Of a DNA stretch of 64,000 nt, positions 11,017 through 21,313 are shown piece after piece; position 1 is the first letter of the stretch; each line of letters begins with the position of its first letter. Made by a program: the position numbers and the translations under genes. Source of the DNA: Bullera alba (Eukaryota; Basidiomycota; Tremellomycetes; Tremellales; Bulleraceae); the NCBI GenBank assembly GCA_001600095.1, contig BCIX01000002.1, forward strand, positions 310,001 through 374,000, read 5' to 3'. The notes under the pieces are model-generated. The model had not been told where the DNA came from, made no database searches, and saw nothing but the letters and a program-made list of their open reading frames with translations.

Positions 11017-13254
11017 ATGTCCTCCTCGACGAACACTGCGCTATCTGCCGACACCCTGCCCCCCGACCCACAGTTCACTCGGTCGCCGAAGTCCAAAGCG
11101 CCTCTTCTCTCCAACGCCTCGGGCCCTGGCATGTCGCAGAGACTGTCCGAGTCGTCGCTAGCATCTTTCTACAACCGCAAACGGGATTCGGGGCGGGACT
11201 CTGGCTCTGGCTCTGGACGATCCACTCCGAGTAGCAGTATGAGCCGTTTCGGCCCTTCTGCCCAACTCGGCTCTGCTTCCTCGAGCCATATACCATCTGG
11301 AAGGTCGACCCCGGCGAGGACACCACAGCCGATCTACTCAGCAGTAGGAGTCGCGCCAGGTCCTGTCGACTTTGCCGACGACGACGACGGGAAATGGGAT
11401 AGTCTGCATGATTTCACAGAACTCGAGAAGAAGGACCTCAGCACGCCATTTGATATCTCCTCATGGAGAGGCTGGGCCAATGGACTTACCCTCCTCGCCC
11501 TGGCTGCGGGATTTCTCATGCTGTTCGCCGGGTATCCCATATTGGATTTCTACCAGAAGAACAGAAATAGCATTGGAGCCGGAGCGTCGGGTTATAATCT
11601 CGGAGGGATCAACTCGACGGGTCAGATACCGGAGATTAGAGGATTCGCCACGATGATAGACTCGGATACGCCAACGGACGCCATGACGCATGTTGGCTTG
11701 GAAGGGGATACTTGGAACCTAGTGTTTTCCGACGAATTCAACCAGGACGGCAGGACATTTTACGACGGAGATGATCCTTTCTTCCAAGCAGTCGATATCC
11801 ACTACTGGGCCACTGGGTAAGTCGTTCTTCCCAGCCAGAAAGGAATGGACAGCGAAGTAGGCGTACCGTGACTGACTCGACTCCCCTAGTGACTTCGAGT
11901 GGTACGATCCAAGTGCAGTGACGACGAAAGACGGCCATCTAGTCCTCACCATGACTCAAGAACCGATTCACGACCTCAACTTCAAATCCGGAATGGTCCA
12001 GTCTTGGAACAAGCTGTGTTTCCACAAGAACGCCTATGTCGAAGTCAGCGTCAGTCTTCCCGGAGTTAGTAGCGTAGGAGGATTCTGGCCTGGTGTGTGG
12101 TTGATGGCGAATCTGGGTCGACCAGGCTATGGAGCATCTACCGAGGGTGAGTGCGTCGAAGCTGGGAGTAGAATGTGTCTGACAAATGTGTCTTAGGAAT
12201 GTGGCCGTGAGTCTCCGCTGTAGAGTTCAACGATGTCGTATCCAGCTGAACAATTATTCGTTGCAGATACGCATATGATGCTTGTGACATCGGTGAGTCG
12301 GCTGCCTAAGCCGGCTGCGAACAAGTCAAGCTGATTAACTCGCAGGCACATTAAAGAACCAAACTCTACCGGATGGCAGCGGACCCGCTACAACAGTAGA
12401 CAACAATGGAAACGGCGGTCTTTCGTACCTGCCTGGTCAACGTACTTCCGCTTGCACCTGTGCTGGCGAGGATCACCCTGGACCTTCACACGACGTGGGC
12501 AGATATGCCGCGGAAATCGACATCATCGAGGCCCAGATTGTCATCGAGGAAGCCACAGGACAGGTCTCGCAGTCGTACCAGCTTGCGCCATTCGACGCGG
12601 GATATCAGTTCAGCAACACCACTGCTGGCGCTTACAAGATTCACGACTCAAGTATCACCGCTTTCAACAGTTATCTCGGAGGCACATTCCAACAATCCGC
12701 TTCGGCACTTACGATGATCGACGACGAGATTTACATTAATCAAAAGACGGTCGACCCAAACTCTGGCAGTGGGGAGTTTAGGGTATTTGGCATGGAATAC
12801 AAGAGCAAGCCTGATGATCGGGCGAACGCCTACATCCGTTGGATCAGCCAGGGCAAGGACAGCTGGACGCTATGGGGGAAAGGACTCGCAGCGAATGCCG
12901 AGGCTCAAATCAGCGAGAGGATCATCACTGAAGAGCCAATGGCGCTCGTGTTCAACTTTGGAGCTTCGAACAATTTCCAGAATGTCGACTTTGGCCATTT
13001 GATCATGCCAAACTATGTCCGGATCGACTATGTCAGGGTGTATCAAGCGGAAGGAGGGGTGGTTGGGTGTGACCCAGAGGACAAGCCGACTGCCGATTAC
13101 ATCCAGAAACACTACAACGCGTACACCAACCCCAACTTGACGCTATGGTCAGATGCAGGTAAGTGGCGAGCTCGGATCCGTATAGGGATCATGCTGAGCC
13201 AAACGTTTATTAGGCTACACTTTCCCCAAGAACAGTTTGATCGACAAGTGCTAG
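11017..13254 (+). CDS. Beta-1,6-glucan synthesis protein of the KRE6/SKN1 family
   Basis: Six exons (11017-11816, 11890-12146, 12197-12206, 12267-12292, 12346-13158, 13214-13254) give 648 residues. The protein is a type II membrane protein: a Ser-rich cytosolic N-terminus, one membrane helix at about residues 154-177 (after 'FDISSWRGWANG'), then a lumenal GH16-like domain. The GH16 signature 'EIDIIE' with both glutamates is present at residues 421-426. 'GGFWPGVWLMANLGRPGYG', 'MWPYAYDACDIG' and 'VRIDYVRVYQ' are hallmark stretches of KRE6/SKN1. These proteins are needed for cell-wall beta-1,6-glucan and act in the ER/Golgi; whether they are enzymes is unsettled. The third exon is only 10 nt and the fourth 26 nt; skipping either would break the frame. 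Confidence 0.93.
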
Positions 13255-13827
13255 TACCGTACAGATTGACCCTACTGCGGGAATCGAGACCGAGGTTGCG
13301 GAGGATGGAAGAGACGACAGACGCTCTGGTAGCTCTGTCCATCGAGGAGAGACAGGAGGAGGTAGAAGAAGGACTTTCACACATTCAGGGGACTTGACGA
13401 GGAACGAGGACACGAACGAACATTTCGACACATCAGCATACTGCTTGAGATACCACCATAGAGCGATACACCCAACCACCACCATCTGCATACATAGACC
13501 ATTTAGACCATTTGTTGCGTGGATGACATGCGTTGTAGCTGTACCTGGATGCCTGCTAGGCGACGTGCGTCTAGCTATCGTACCTTCGCACTCACCATCC
13601 AGCGCACTGTCCTCGCCTGTCCTCGCCACCTCGGATGACGTTGCGGGGGTCCCCGCCTCGTCGAAGTCCACCAACGATGACAACCCAAGTGCAACCACCT
13701 TTGTCCACATCGTCATACATTCTCGAGCTCTACGTTCGACATCATCCACTCGGTCATCAGTACAGTCGCGGCTCGCCTCATTGATCTTCCCGACTATCAG
13801 GACTGATCAGTCGATCTCGACGGAGTC
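13255..13827. other. Intergenic
   Basis: 3' flank of the KRE6-like gene and promoter of the CSC1-like gene. A 179-codon minus-strand open frame crosses it but looks like chance. Confidence 0.6.
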
Positions 13828-16800
13828 ATGTCGGCCGAGGTGATAGCTCGTATCGCGGCTTTCTTGCTGGATGAAGGCAGCCCGGGGTACCCTCACGAAG
13901 GTCCACCTCCCGGCAGTCCGCCCACCCGTGAGCACAGGACGGTCTGTAAGCATAGGAATATACCGCTGACAGAGGCTCGTTGTCTGTACGTCTCTCAGAG
14001 AAATTCGAAGGTGAGCAGAGCTAGAAGATGGCACATGGCATGTTGACTGAGCAGGCTGATACCCCGTGCTAGGACCATGGTTCTCCACGCAGTTGATACT
14101 GTCCTTGGGTATTGGTGTATCGAGTTTCTTGACCTTTTGCTTCCTCCGGACGAGATGGGACGTGGTGTATATGGGGAGAACAAAGCTCAAAGGTGAGCCA
14201 AACCCGTCAACCCTCCGCTCTCTGAATGGCCGTGGGCGAATGGAAACGGAGCAGTCTGACCCGTTGTAGACTTCTCGCCTACACCGGCACATTCGCCCGA
14301 TGTACAGGCTCACGGGGGCAGATTGTTCAGCTGGATCATACCGACTCTGCGGACGAGTGAATACACTGTGCTGCAAACAGTCGGTCTAGACGCCGCAGTG
14401 GTGAGTCTGAGCTCGAGCCCGTTCTCGGACGATGGTAACCTTGATGTCCACTAGTTGCTCAACTTCTACCGGATGGCTTTCCTCCTTTTCTCGACACTAG
14501 CTCTACTTGCAACTGTCATCCTCATGCCCTTGAATTACTTTGTAAGTCTACAGTCCAGCTCAACCCGTAGAGACCAACTGACCCTTGCCTTCAGCGCCAT
14601 GGTTCTACAGACTCCGATGTACCCGACACAACGCCCGGCAACGACACTGACATACTCGCCTACGACATGTTCAGCCATAAGCACCGCGCAGATATCCCTT
14701 CCAATCACACTAGCCCTCCAACCATGTACGACATTTTACTGGACCCTCAGACCTCGGCAGCAGTCAATCTCATCTTCGCATACGTCTTCACAGCACTGGT
14801 CTTGACGTTCCTCCACAAGAACTTTCACCGATTCGTGCAGTCTCGCCAGACGTTCGCACTTCATCTCATTCATTCGATATCAACTCGAACGGTCTTGGTC
14901 ACCAACCTCCCGACTCACTTGCGCGGGGACAGGGCTCTTGCAAACTATTTTGAAGGCTGCGGATGGACAGTGGAGAGCGTCAGCGTTGTCAGAGAAGTGG
15001 AACCCCTGCGGAGGAAACTGGAGAAGAGAACCAATGCGCTTTTGCGACTGGAAAACGCTTGGGTTGACTGGGTCGGGAATCCCGCCAAAGGGGTGAAAGG
15101 CTATGATCCGAACATCTACAATGAACAGCGAGGCAAAGGAAAGAACATCTCCCAGGCGACGGATCTCACCGAGTCACCTAGTGGTGGGAACGACGACACG
15201 CCTCTGATCCCCGATCTCGACGAGCCATCTGCAAGCTCGTCCCGCGCGGAGTCTCGGTCTCAAACTCCTGGTACCGGTCGCTCCGGCAGATTAGACACTC
15301 CAGGATGGGGCGACCTTCTCGATGCCCCTGATTCCGGTTTCAATGGCGCTTCCGAGCAGAATGGCGAAGAGCCCCAGGTTAAAGTCCAGACCAGCCGTCC
15401 TCGACCGCAATATAGACCGAGATGGTTCGGGAACAAGGTCGACGCGATTGAGTTTTGGGAAAATAAATTCAGAGCGGCCGATGCTGAAGTGAGGGAAATG
15501 AGGAGGAACGCACAGTTTGACTCGACTCACGTGGCTTTTGTCACGTTTGAAGATGTCAAAGAGGCGGTAAGTCATGCTCAGATTGTGGATGGTCTGGCGC
15601 TGATGGTGTCGGGGTAGCAAATGGCCTGTCAGGTGGTGCATTATCCGAAACACTCGGAGGTGGTGACTGAGCTAGCGCCAGAACCGCGGGATATCGTATG
15701 GAGCAATATCTCAATCTCGGCGAGACAAGGACGGCTGAGGACGATCGCCGCGAGGATCGTATACCTCCTTCTCCTGCTCTTCTGGATTCGTGAGCACCTC
15801 TACCTCCAACAACGGAATATGCTGACAAGGGCAAAACAGCCCCCGTGTCGACGCTGGCGACGTTGTTGTCGTATGAGGAGATCAAGCGGATCCTGCCGTG
15901 GCTCGCGAGGATCATCGAGCGTAGTCCTAGGCTGAACTCGATCATTACGAACTCATTCACGTCTCTCGCTTTGATCGTCTTCAACGGCATACTCCCGTTC
16001 TTCCTGTCATGTGAGCTGACAGCCACTTAATCGGCGCAATTAGCTCACGTTGTACATAGGGCTTTCGTACGAACAGGGGTATAAGTCTCGCAGTGGGACT
16101 GAATACTCTCTGATGCGCAAGTGAGTATCGCAGCTTGAAGAATCATAGGTGCTGGTAGCTGACCCTCGAATAGATATCACTTGGCATTACTCATCTCCGT
16201 CTTGTTCATCTTCCTCTTGACGACGACAATCTGGGCCGTGATTCGAGATCTGGCAGATACACCGGCAAAGGTCAGCTCCAAACAGCTCAAGCTTGCGTTC
16301 CAGCTGATGTGCCGTCAGGTCCCCGAGAAGCTGGCCAGTGCACTGCTGAAGTCGAACGCGAAAAACTTTATGGTTTCGTATGTCATGCTTCAAGGTGAGC
16401 TGTGCGGCTCCTGAGGTGCCGGATCCCAGCTGACCGGGTAGGCCTCGGTTTGATGCCACTGCAACTCCTCAACTTGGGCCCTTTGTTCACGCTGGGCTGG
16501 GCGAGAAGTCTATATACAAGCACGCCGAGGGGTGAGCTGTGTAGACCTCGACATGTGGTCTTTAGCTGACATCAAGGCAGATTTCGCCGAGGCATATGCC
16601 CCTCCCATGCTGAACTATGGATGGGTTTATCCGCAGGCATTACTGGTGTTCACCATCACCCTCGTGTTCAGTGTCGTGTCGCCGTTCATTCTGCCCTTTG
16701 GAGCGCTGTACTTCGGTGTCGCTTGTGAGCTAAGCTGCTGAATCTTCGGTTAAATCAAGAGTCAAGCTGATCGAGTGTTTTCAGATCTCGTCTACAAGTA

Positions 16801-18008
16801 CAAGCTGCTTTTTAGTGAGCTACAAGTCGCGTAGCAGTGTCTTTAGCTGACCCTCTGGCAGTCTACTTCAAGCCATACGAGTCGAACGGAGAAGCCTGGC
16901 GTATCACATTCACTCGACTCCTCTGGGCCGTCGTCATCTTCCAGCTGTTCATGACCGGACTGTTCACACTGCGAAAGCTGTTCTGGCCATCAGTTGCCAT
17001 GGTGCCGCTCATTGGCTACACGTTATGGTGGGCCTGGATGACCAGCCGGGATTTCGGACCGTTGAGCGAGTTCCTCGCGCTGAGCAGTATCTGCGAAGTG
17101 GAGCGGGGTGAGGGTGCGGAGCAGGTCGTCGGTGTGGCCGCCGAAGGACAAGTGACTAGATCGCAGAGGTGAGTACGACGTTGGAAGCAATGATGCTGGG
17201 GCGAAGCTGATGGTCACTGATTCATAGCAACTTGAACCACCGACGGTATGCCGTCAACGACGAGACGCTCTACGTCGCTCCGTCGGACAAGAGGACGGAT
17301 TACTCCCAACCGCCAATGTCATCGTTCTACTACGGCGTCCTGAACACCGGACGAAGACGATACGCCCATCCTGCCCTATCCGGCTCGTTGCCGTTCCCGT
17401 GGTTACCGGCGAAAGCGACTGCTCGGCGCTTCGGCGACGGCGCCGCAGAGAGGCGCGGCGTAGTGCTTAGCCTGAGGCGGAAAATGGCAAAGAAGCTCAA
17501 ACGGTCTCAAGACAACTCTGCAGAGGGAGAAGAACCTCGACGATCCGCGTCCTCTCCTATGCCAGATGGATGGATGACGGGTGATTCGTACAGAGACGGC
17601 GCCAGTGGGGGCGGCTTGGGTGTTCCCGAAGCTGAAGGCGGGTCATCTGGGGAGAGGATGTCTGCGTCGCAATTATCAACGAGCTCGAATCCATGGGGTG
17701 ATCCAACACCATCGCAAGCTCGGATGGGCATGGGGATGAATAGGAAAACATCTTATGATCCGGTATCGGGAATCATCGCCCTGCCGGAGGATAATGTCTG
17801 GGGAGACGAAGGCAGCAGTGAGGACGAAGAGCGGGATCATGGCCCTGCTTCACCTGTGAGTCACGAGCAGCGGTTCGAGTGAGGAGAGAAAGCTGATGTG
17901 GGATTTTAGTCGACATATTTCCATCATCCGGAGAGAAGGCGGACCGTTTCGGGGAGCAACAACTCCCAAGAGGATGGCACGGATCGACAGAGCTCCGGGA
18001 GGACCTAA
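13828..18008 (+). CDS. CSC1/OSCA/TMEM63-type calcium-permeable channel (DUF221)
   Basis: Sixteen exons splice in frame to 1114 residues: 13828-13927, 13999-14010, 14073-14192, 14270-14400, 14455-14541, 14595-15566, 15618-15789, 15840-16010, 16060-16120, 16174-16394, 16442-16531, 16581-16724, 16785-16814, 16862-17168, 17228-17855, 17910-18008. Domain order is that of the family: a late-exocytosis N-terminal membrane part ('LQTVGLDAAVLLNFYRM'), the cytosolic loop ('TVLVTNLPTHLRGD', 'AFVTFEDVKEA'), then the RSN1_7TM core ('EPRDIVWSNI', 'SYEQGYKSRSGTEYSL', 'TPRDFAEAYAPP', 'YKYKLLFIYFKPYES'). OSCA/CSC1 proteins are mechanically or osmotically gated cation channels. The C-terminal 250 residues are a disordered Ser-rich tail. 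Exon 2 is 12 nt and links the start exon to the first helix; this first join is the least certain. Confidence 0.92.
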
Positions 18009-18428
18009 GCATTGTACTCTGAGCGATAGAAGATCGTCTTCAGCATCACCAGTAGCAGCCTTATAATGATGCCCATGCACAGAGCACGACTGCCACATGA
18101 GCCACCCGGATGCCTGGGATGTGAGCCGGTTCGGGGTTATAGCTATAACTCCGCGCTTGTGGGATTTTTGATTCCGTCCCGGCCGAGCATGGCCCACCCA
18201 GTGCGAGCGAGCGAGCGAGTCTCCGTATGTCGAAGTGGGTGAAGAGTGAGATTGAAGAGCTGCCTACCCAGATTCACAGCCAAGATGTCGTCCTCGTGGA
18301 GATCCGTCATGTCGTGAGTACACCGCGAGGTGGTTTCCAACGGGCAATGCTGATTGTATCCCGTAACTTTTCTTCTCGCCCGTGAAAACAATTCGACGAA
18401 TCTCCTACGAATCACCCCAACCTCACAC
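18009..18428. other. Intergenic, with a GAGC microsatellite
   Basis: Promoter of the ATP synthase epsilon gene. A (gagc) tract of about four units sits at 18203-18219. No gene is seen. Confidence 0.6.
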
Positions 18429-19075
18429 ATGACTCCGACGTGGACGCTGGCCGGCAGGTGGAACAAATACACCCAAGTCGCGTCCAAGGCCCTGCGACAG
18501 GCATTGAATGAGACGGACCGAGTGGCCGCGGAGAAGCGAGCTCAGATCGGCGTGTGAGTGATAGCCTAGATTGGCAGGAATGGTTGGGGTGTAGGGGGGC
18601 TTGGTTTGTGGTGCTGGCAAGGGCGAGAGAGCAGCGGGAAGTGGAAGAATGGCGGCAGGGGAGTTGTTGTGATCATGGAGTTTGAGAGATGGATGAAAGC
18701 GGAGGACAGGCCGGGAGGGATATAGGCGGATCAAGGGGAAGACAGGATTTGACGGATTTGTGCCGCGCTGCCCGCCGTCCTCCATGCCGGAGTCATCGAA
18801 AGATCAAGCCGTGGTCATGTCGCCAATGTGATGAATAATCGCTGACCCCTGTGTAGCCGATACCAGCTCTGGGAGAACGGACAGGCCGGTGAACAGGTGA
18901 GCAAAACAAAGACGTCTTGAATATCCGATCATATACTGATGTATGCCTCTCTCCCCTCGCCTTTACCATAACTAACATCGCTCCCTTTCACTCTCAACGA
19001 CACAACAACTCTTTCCCGCATTAGACCTACGTCGTCCCACCAAAGAAGGAGAAGTCTGGACTACCACCCGTATAA
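18429..19075 (+). CDS. ATP15: Mitochondrial F1-ATP synthase subunit epsilon
   Basis: Three exons (18429-18553, 18857-18896, 19025-19075) encode 71 residues. The N-terminus 'TWTLAGRWNKYTQVASKAL' matches the family pattern (Trp, then Ala-Gly, Tyr and a basic helix 'ALRQALNE'), as does the small size. The eukaryotic epsilon subunit sits on the central stalk of F1 with gamma and delta and has no cleaved presequence. The first intron is unusually long for this window (about 300 nt). The gene is convergent with the PEX30-like gene, whose stop lies 91 nt beyond. Confidence 0.85.
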
Positions 19076-19166
19076 GAAAAGGCTAGAAAAGGACGTGATA
19101 GAAGGCATGCAGTGAACCTGGATGCGGACTGAAGAACGTTCACTCTGGTTGCACACGACTGCATGA

Positions 19167-21026
19167 TCACTTTTCCGAGCTGCTTGGCAGGTATACCCGC
19201 CTCCACCACCGTCGTCGTCTGGTGATCCGCCTGAGTGCTAATCCCGGTAATGCCTGCTTGTCACTCGAGGGAGTTTCGGCGTCGGAGAACGGCGCCGGTC
19301 CGGGATTCTACAACGGTGTCAGCTGGCCGTAGCACGCTCTGCTTGAAGTCGACTGACCTGCCATGAATCGTCGGAATAGCTCCATCCATCTACAGGACTC
19401 GTTTAGCAAGCGTCCTCAACCTCCCGTGTCTGTTGCTCACCCTCGTCAGTGCCGAGATCCGACCACAGTCCACAGACGTCGACTCTCCACTCGTCATTGG
19501 GGATAAACTCCCAATTGTCCTCCAAGGCAAGAACCATCCTCTCCCCGTCCTTCTTATCCGCATCGGTCGGAGTCCCCTCTACGCTCTTGCTCCAGAGCGA
19601 ATTCCCCTCCTCTAGGATCTTGACCCAAGGCGCTCTTTCCCCTGCCCTGAGATGCTTCGAAGACCACGATCCAGGCGGCAGAGCTACGGGTGTTGTCGTA
19701 CTAGAGGAAGACTGCTTGGACACGATGGAAGGGTCCAGTCGCTCATTCTCAAACACCTCCACTCTGCCAATTTGACATCTACCAATCTCGTCGCTGAGCT
19801 CGTCTGTCAATATCGCCTTCTCGGCCAGGGATCTCAGTTTGAGAAATGCCGGATTCCGGGATAGACCGAGGACGAATGGTGTGAGGTTTGGGTGGAAGAG
19901 TAGAGGCGGAATATACCCGATTGGCAGTAAGAGGAACGGGAGAAAGGAATTGGGTATCAAGGGCAGAAGCAGGGTGGGCGGTAGTAAGAGGAGGATGACG
20001 TGGGTCAGGGTTATCGGAAAGGCGGTGGGTGAAGATGTTGGCGAAGTGAGGTGTTGGATGAATGGCGCAGCGCTGTCATACATGTCGGATCTGTTACAGT
20101 CACAATCTCAGCAGCTGTCCAGTCAAACGAGGGGGATAAACTCACATCAGCCCCATGAGATTCTGGATAGCCTGCATGTTCATGAAGAAATCGACACCGC
20201 TTTCGGCCTCTTTGGGCGGTACGACGGGGATCACCTCGCCATCTACACCAGTCGACGAGGTGAAAGCCCCACTGGACGAGACGACTGGGCTACTCGCGCT
20301 GCCTCCCTGAGCGACATTGGCAGTGACTCGCGCTGTTCCCATGGGCGTTGGACCGAGCGCAACGCCGAGCAGAGACGGTAGTGGGTTGGTCCGTTCGTGT
20401 ATGTGCAGAAGGATCAGGAGGAGCGTTGCCGAGGGTAATAGTAAGAGTAGCTTTGGCTTGAAGGCTGTGACCAAGGGTATTAGCGATATACGTGGAGGGA
20501 TTCGTGTACCCACATACACAGGTCCAGAAGAGGAGGTATGTCCATGTCCACTTTGGTTTCCGCCAGAACAAGGCTTCTTCGAATCGATCTTGTAGCCAGA
20601 ACACCGGTCCTACCTAACGCGGGAGGTCAGTACTACGTCCACTCATTGAGTGCGGAGATTATGTGGATTTACCTTTGTGATGAACCTTCTGAAGTTGTTC
20701 GACATCAAGGGCAAGCTCAACAACTCGCGCTGGGAGCTCAACTCTCTCGGTCTACCCGGTCCACCGGCGGTCTTTGCCTGTGGAATCTTGGGCAAGTTCG
20801 GGGGTAAGAGGCTGCTTAGCAGCATATCGGATACGTTTGTCGATAATGAGGACGTTGAAGGCACGGAGAACTTTCGCGGTGGGGGAGGAACCGTCGATGA
20901 GGATGGAGGGAAGGAAGGTAGTCTGGCTCGAGGAGGAGGAGGTACGGGTCGCGAAGATGATTTCCGACCTGGTCCATCGATAGGACTGGCTGCTTGAGGT
21001 ATGGTGATGTACGATGGGATCGACAT
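19167..21026 (-). CDS. Peroxisomal membrane peroxin with dysferlin domain (PEX28-32 family)
   Basis: Six exons (21026-20673, 20613-20520, 20464-20146, 20090-19441, 19389-19358, 19307-19167) give 529 residues. The order is a Pro/Ser-rich N-terminus, a membrane-associated part with 'NNFRRFITK' and 'FWRKPKWTWTYLLFW', two or three hydrophobic segments, and a C-terminal dysferlin domain: 'FENERLD', 'WEFIPNDEWRVD', 'DGWSYSDDSWQNP' and the basic end 'ITRRRRWWRRVYL'. Family members are ER and peroxisome membrane proteins that control peroxisome number and ER-peroxisome contacts. Exon 5 is 32 nt. The second donor is GTGTAT, weaker than the rest, but phase is kept. The first in-frame ATG is at 21026. 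Confidence 0.85.
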
Positions 21027-21313
21027 GGCGGGCGTCTTCTCCACCGGAGCCTCGTGCGTCGTTCAGCTGTCGTCGGCGCTGCAGGTGTCGTCGTCGTTGA
21101 TGATACAGAGCAACTGAGAGAGTCGGGACTTGGGATGTTGGATAGCCGATGACGAAGCTGAAACAAAGCGGAGAATGCCGAAACAACTTGTTCGTTCATT
21201 CGGAAATTTTGAATGCTGCTCTGGAATCCTGGATGTCTACCTGTGTCCAGCTGTGGTAACGCAGTGTCCTATACTTGCCGCAAGCACCGCCACACAAGAA
21301 GAGATCAGCGACG

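Noticed and set aside
13210..13749. A 179-codon minus-strand open frame
   Set aside because: It overlaps the last KRE6 exon in antisense and shows no family features.
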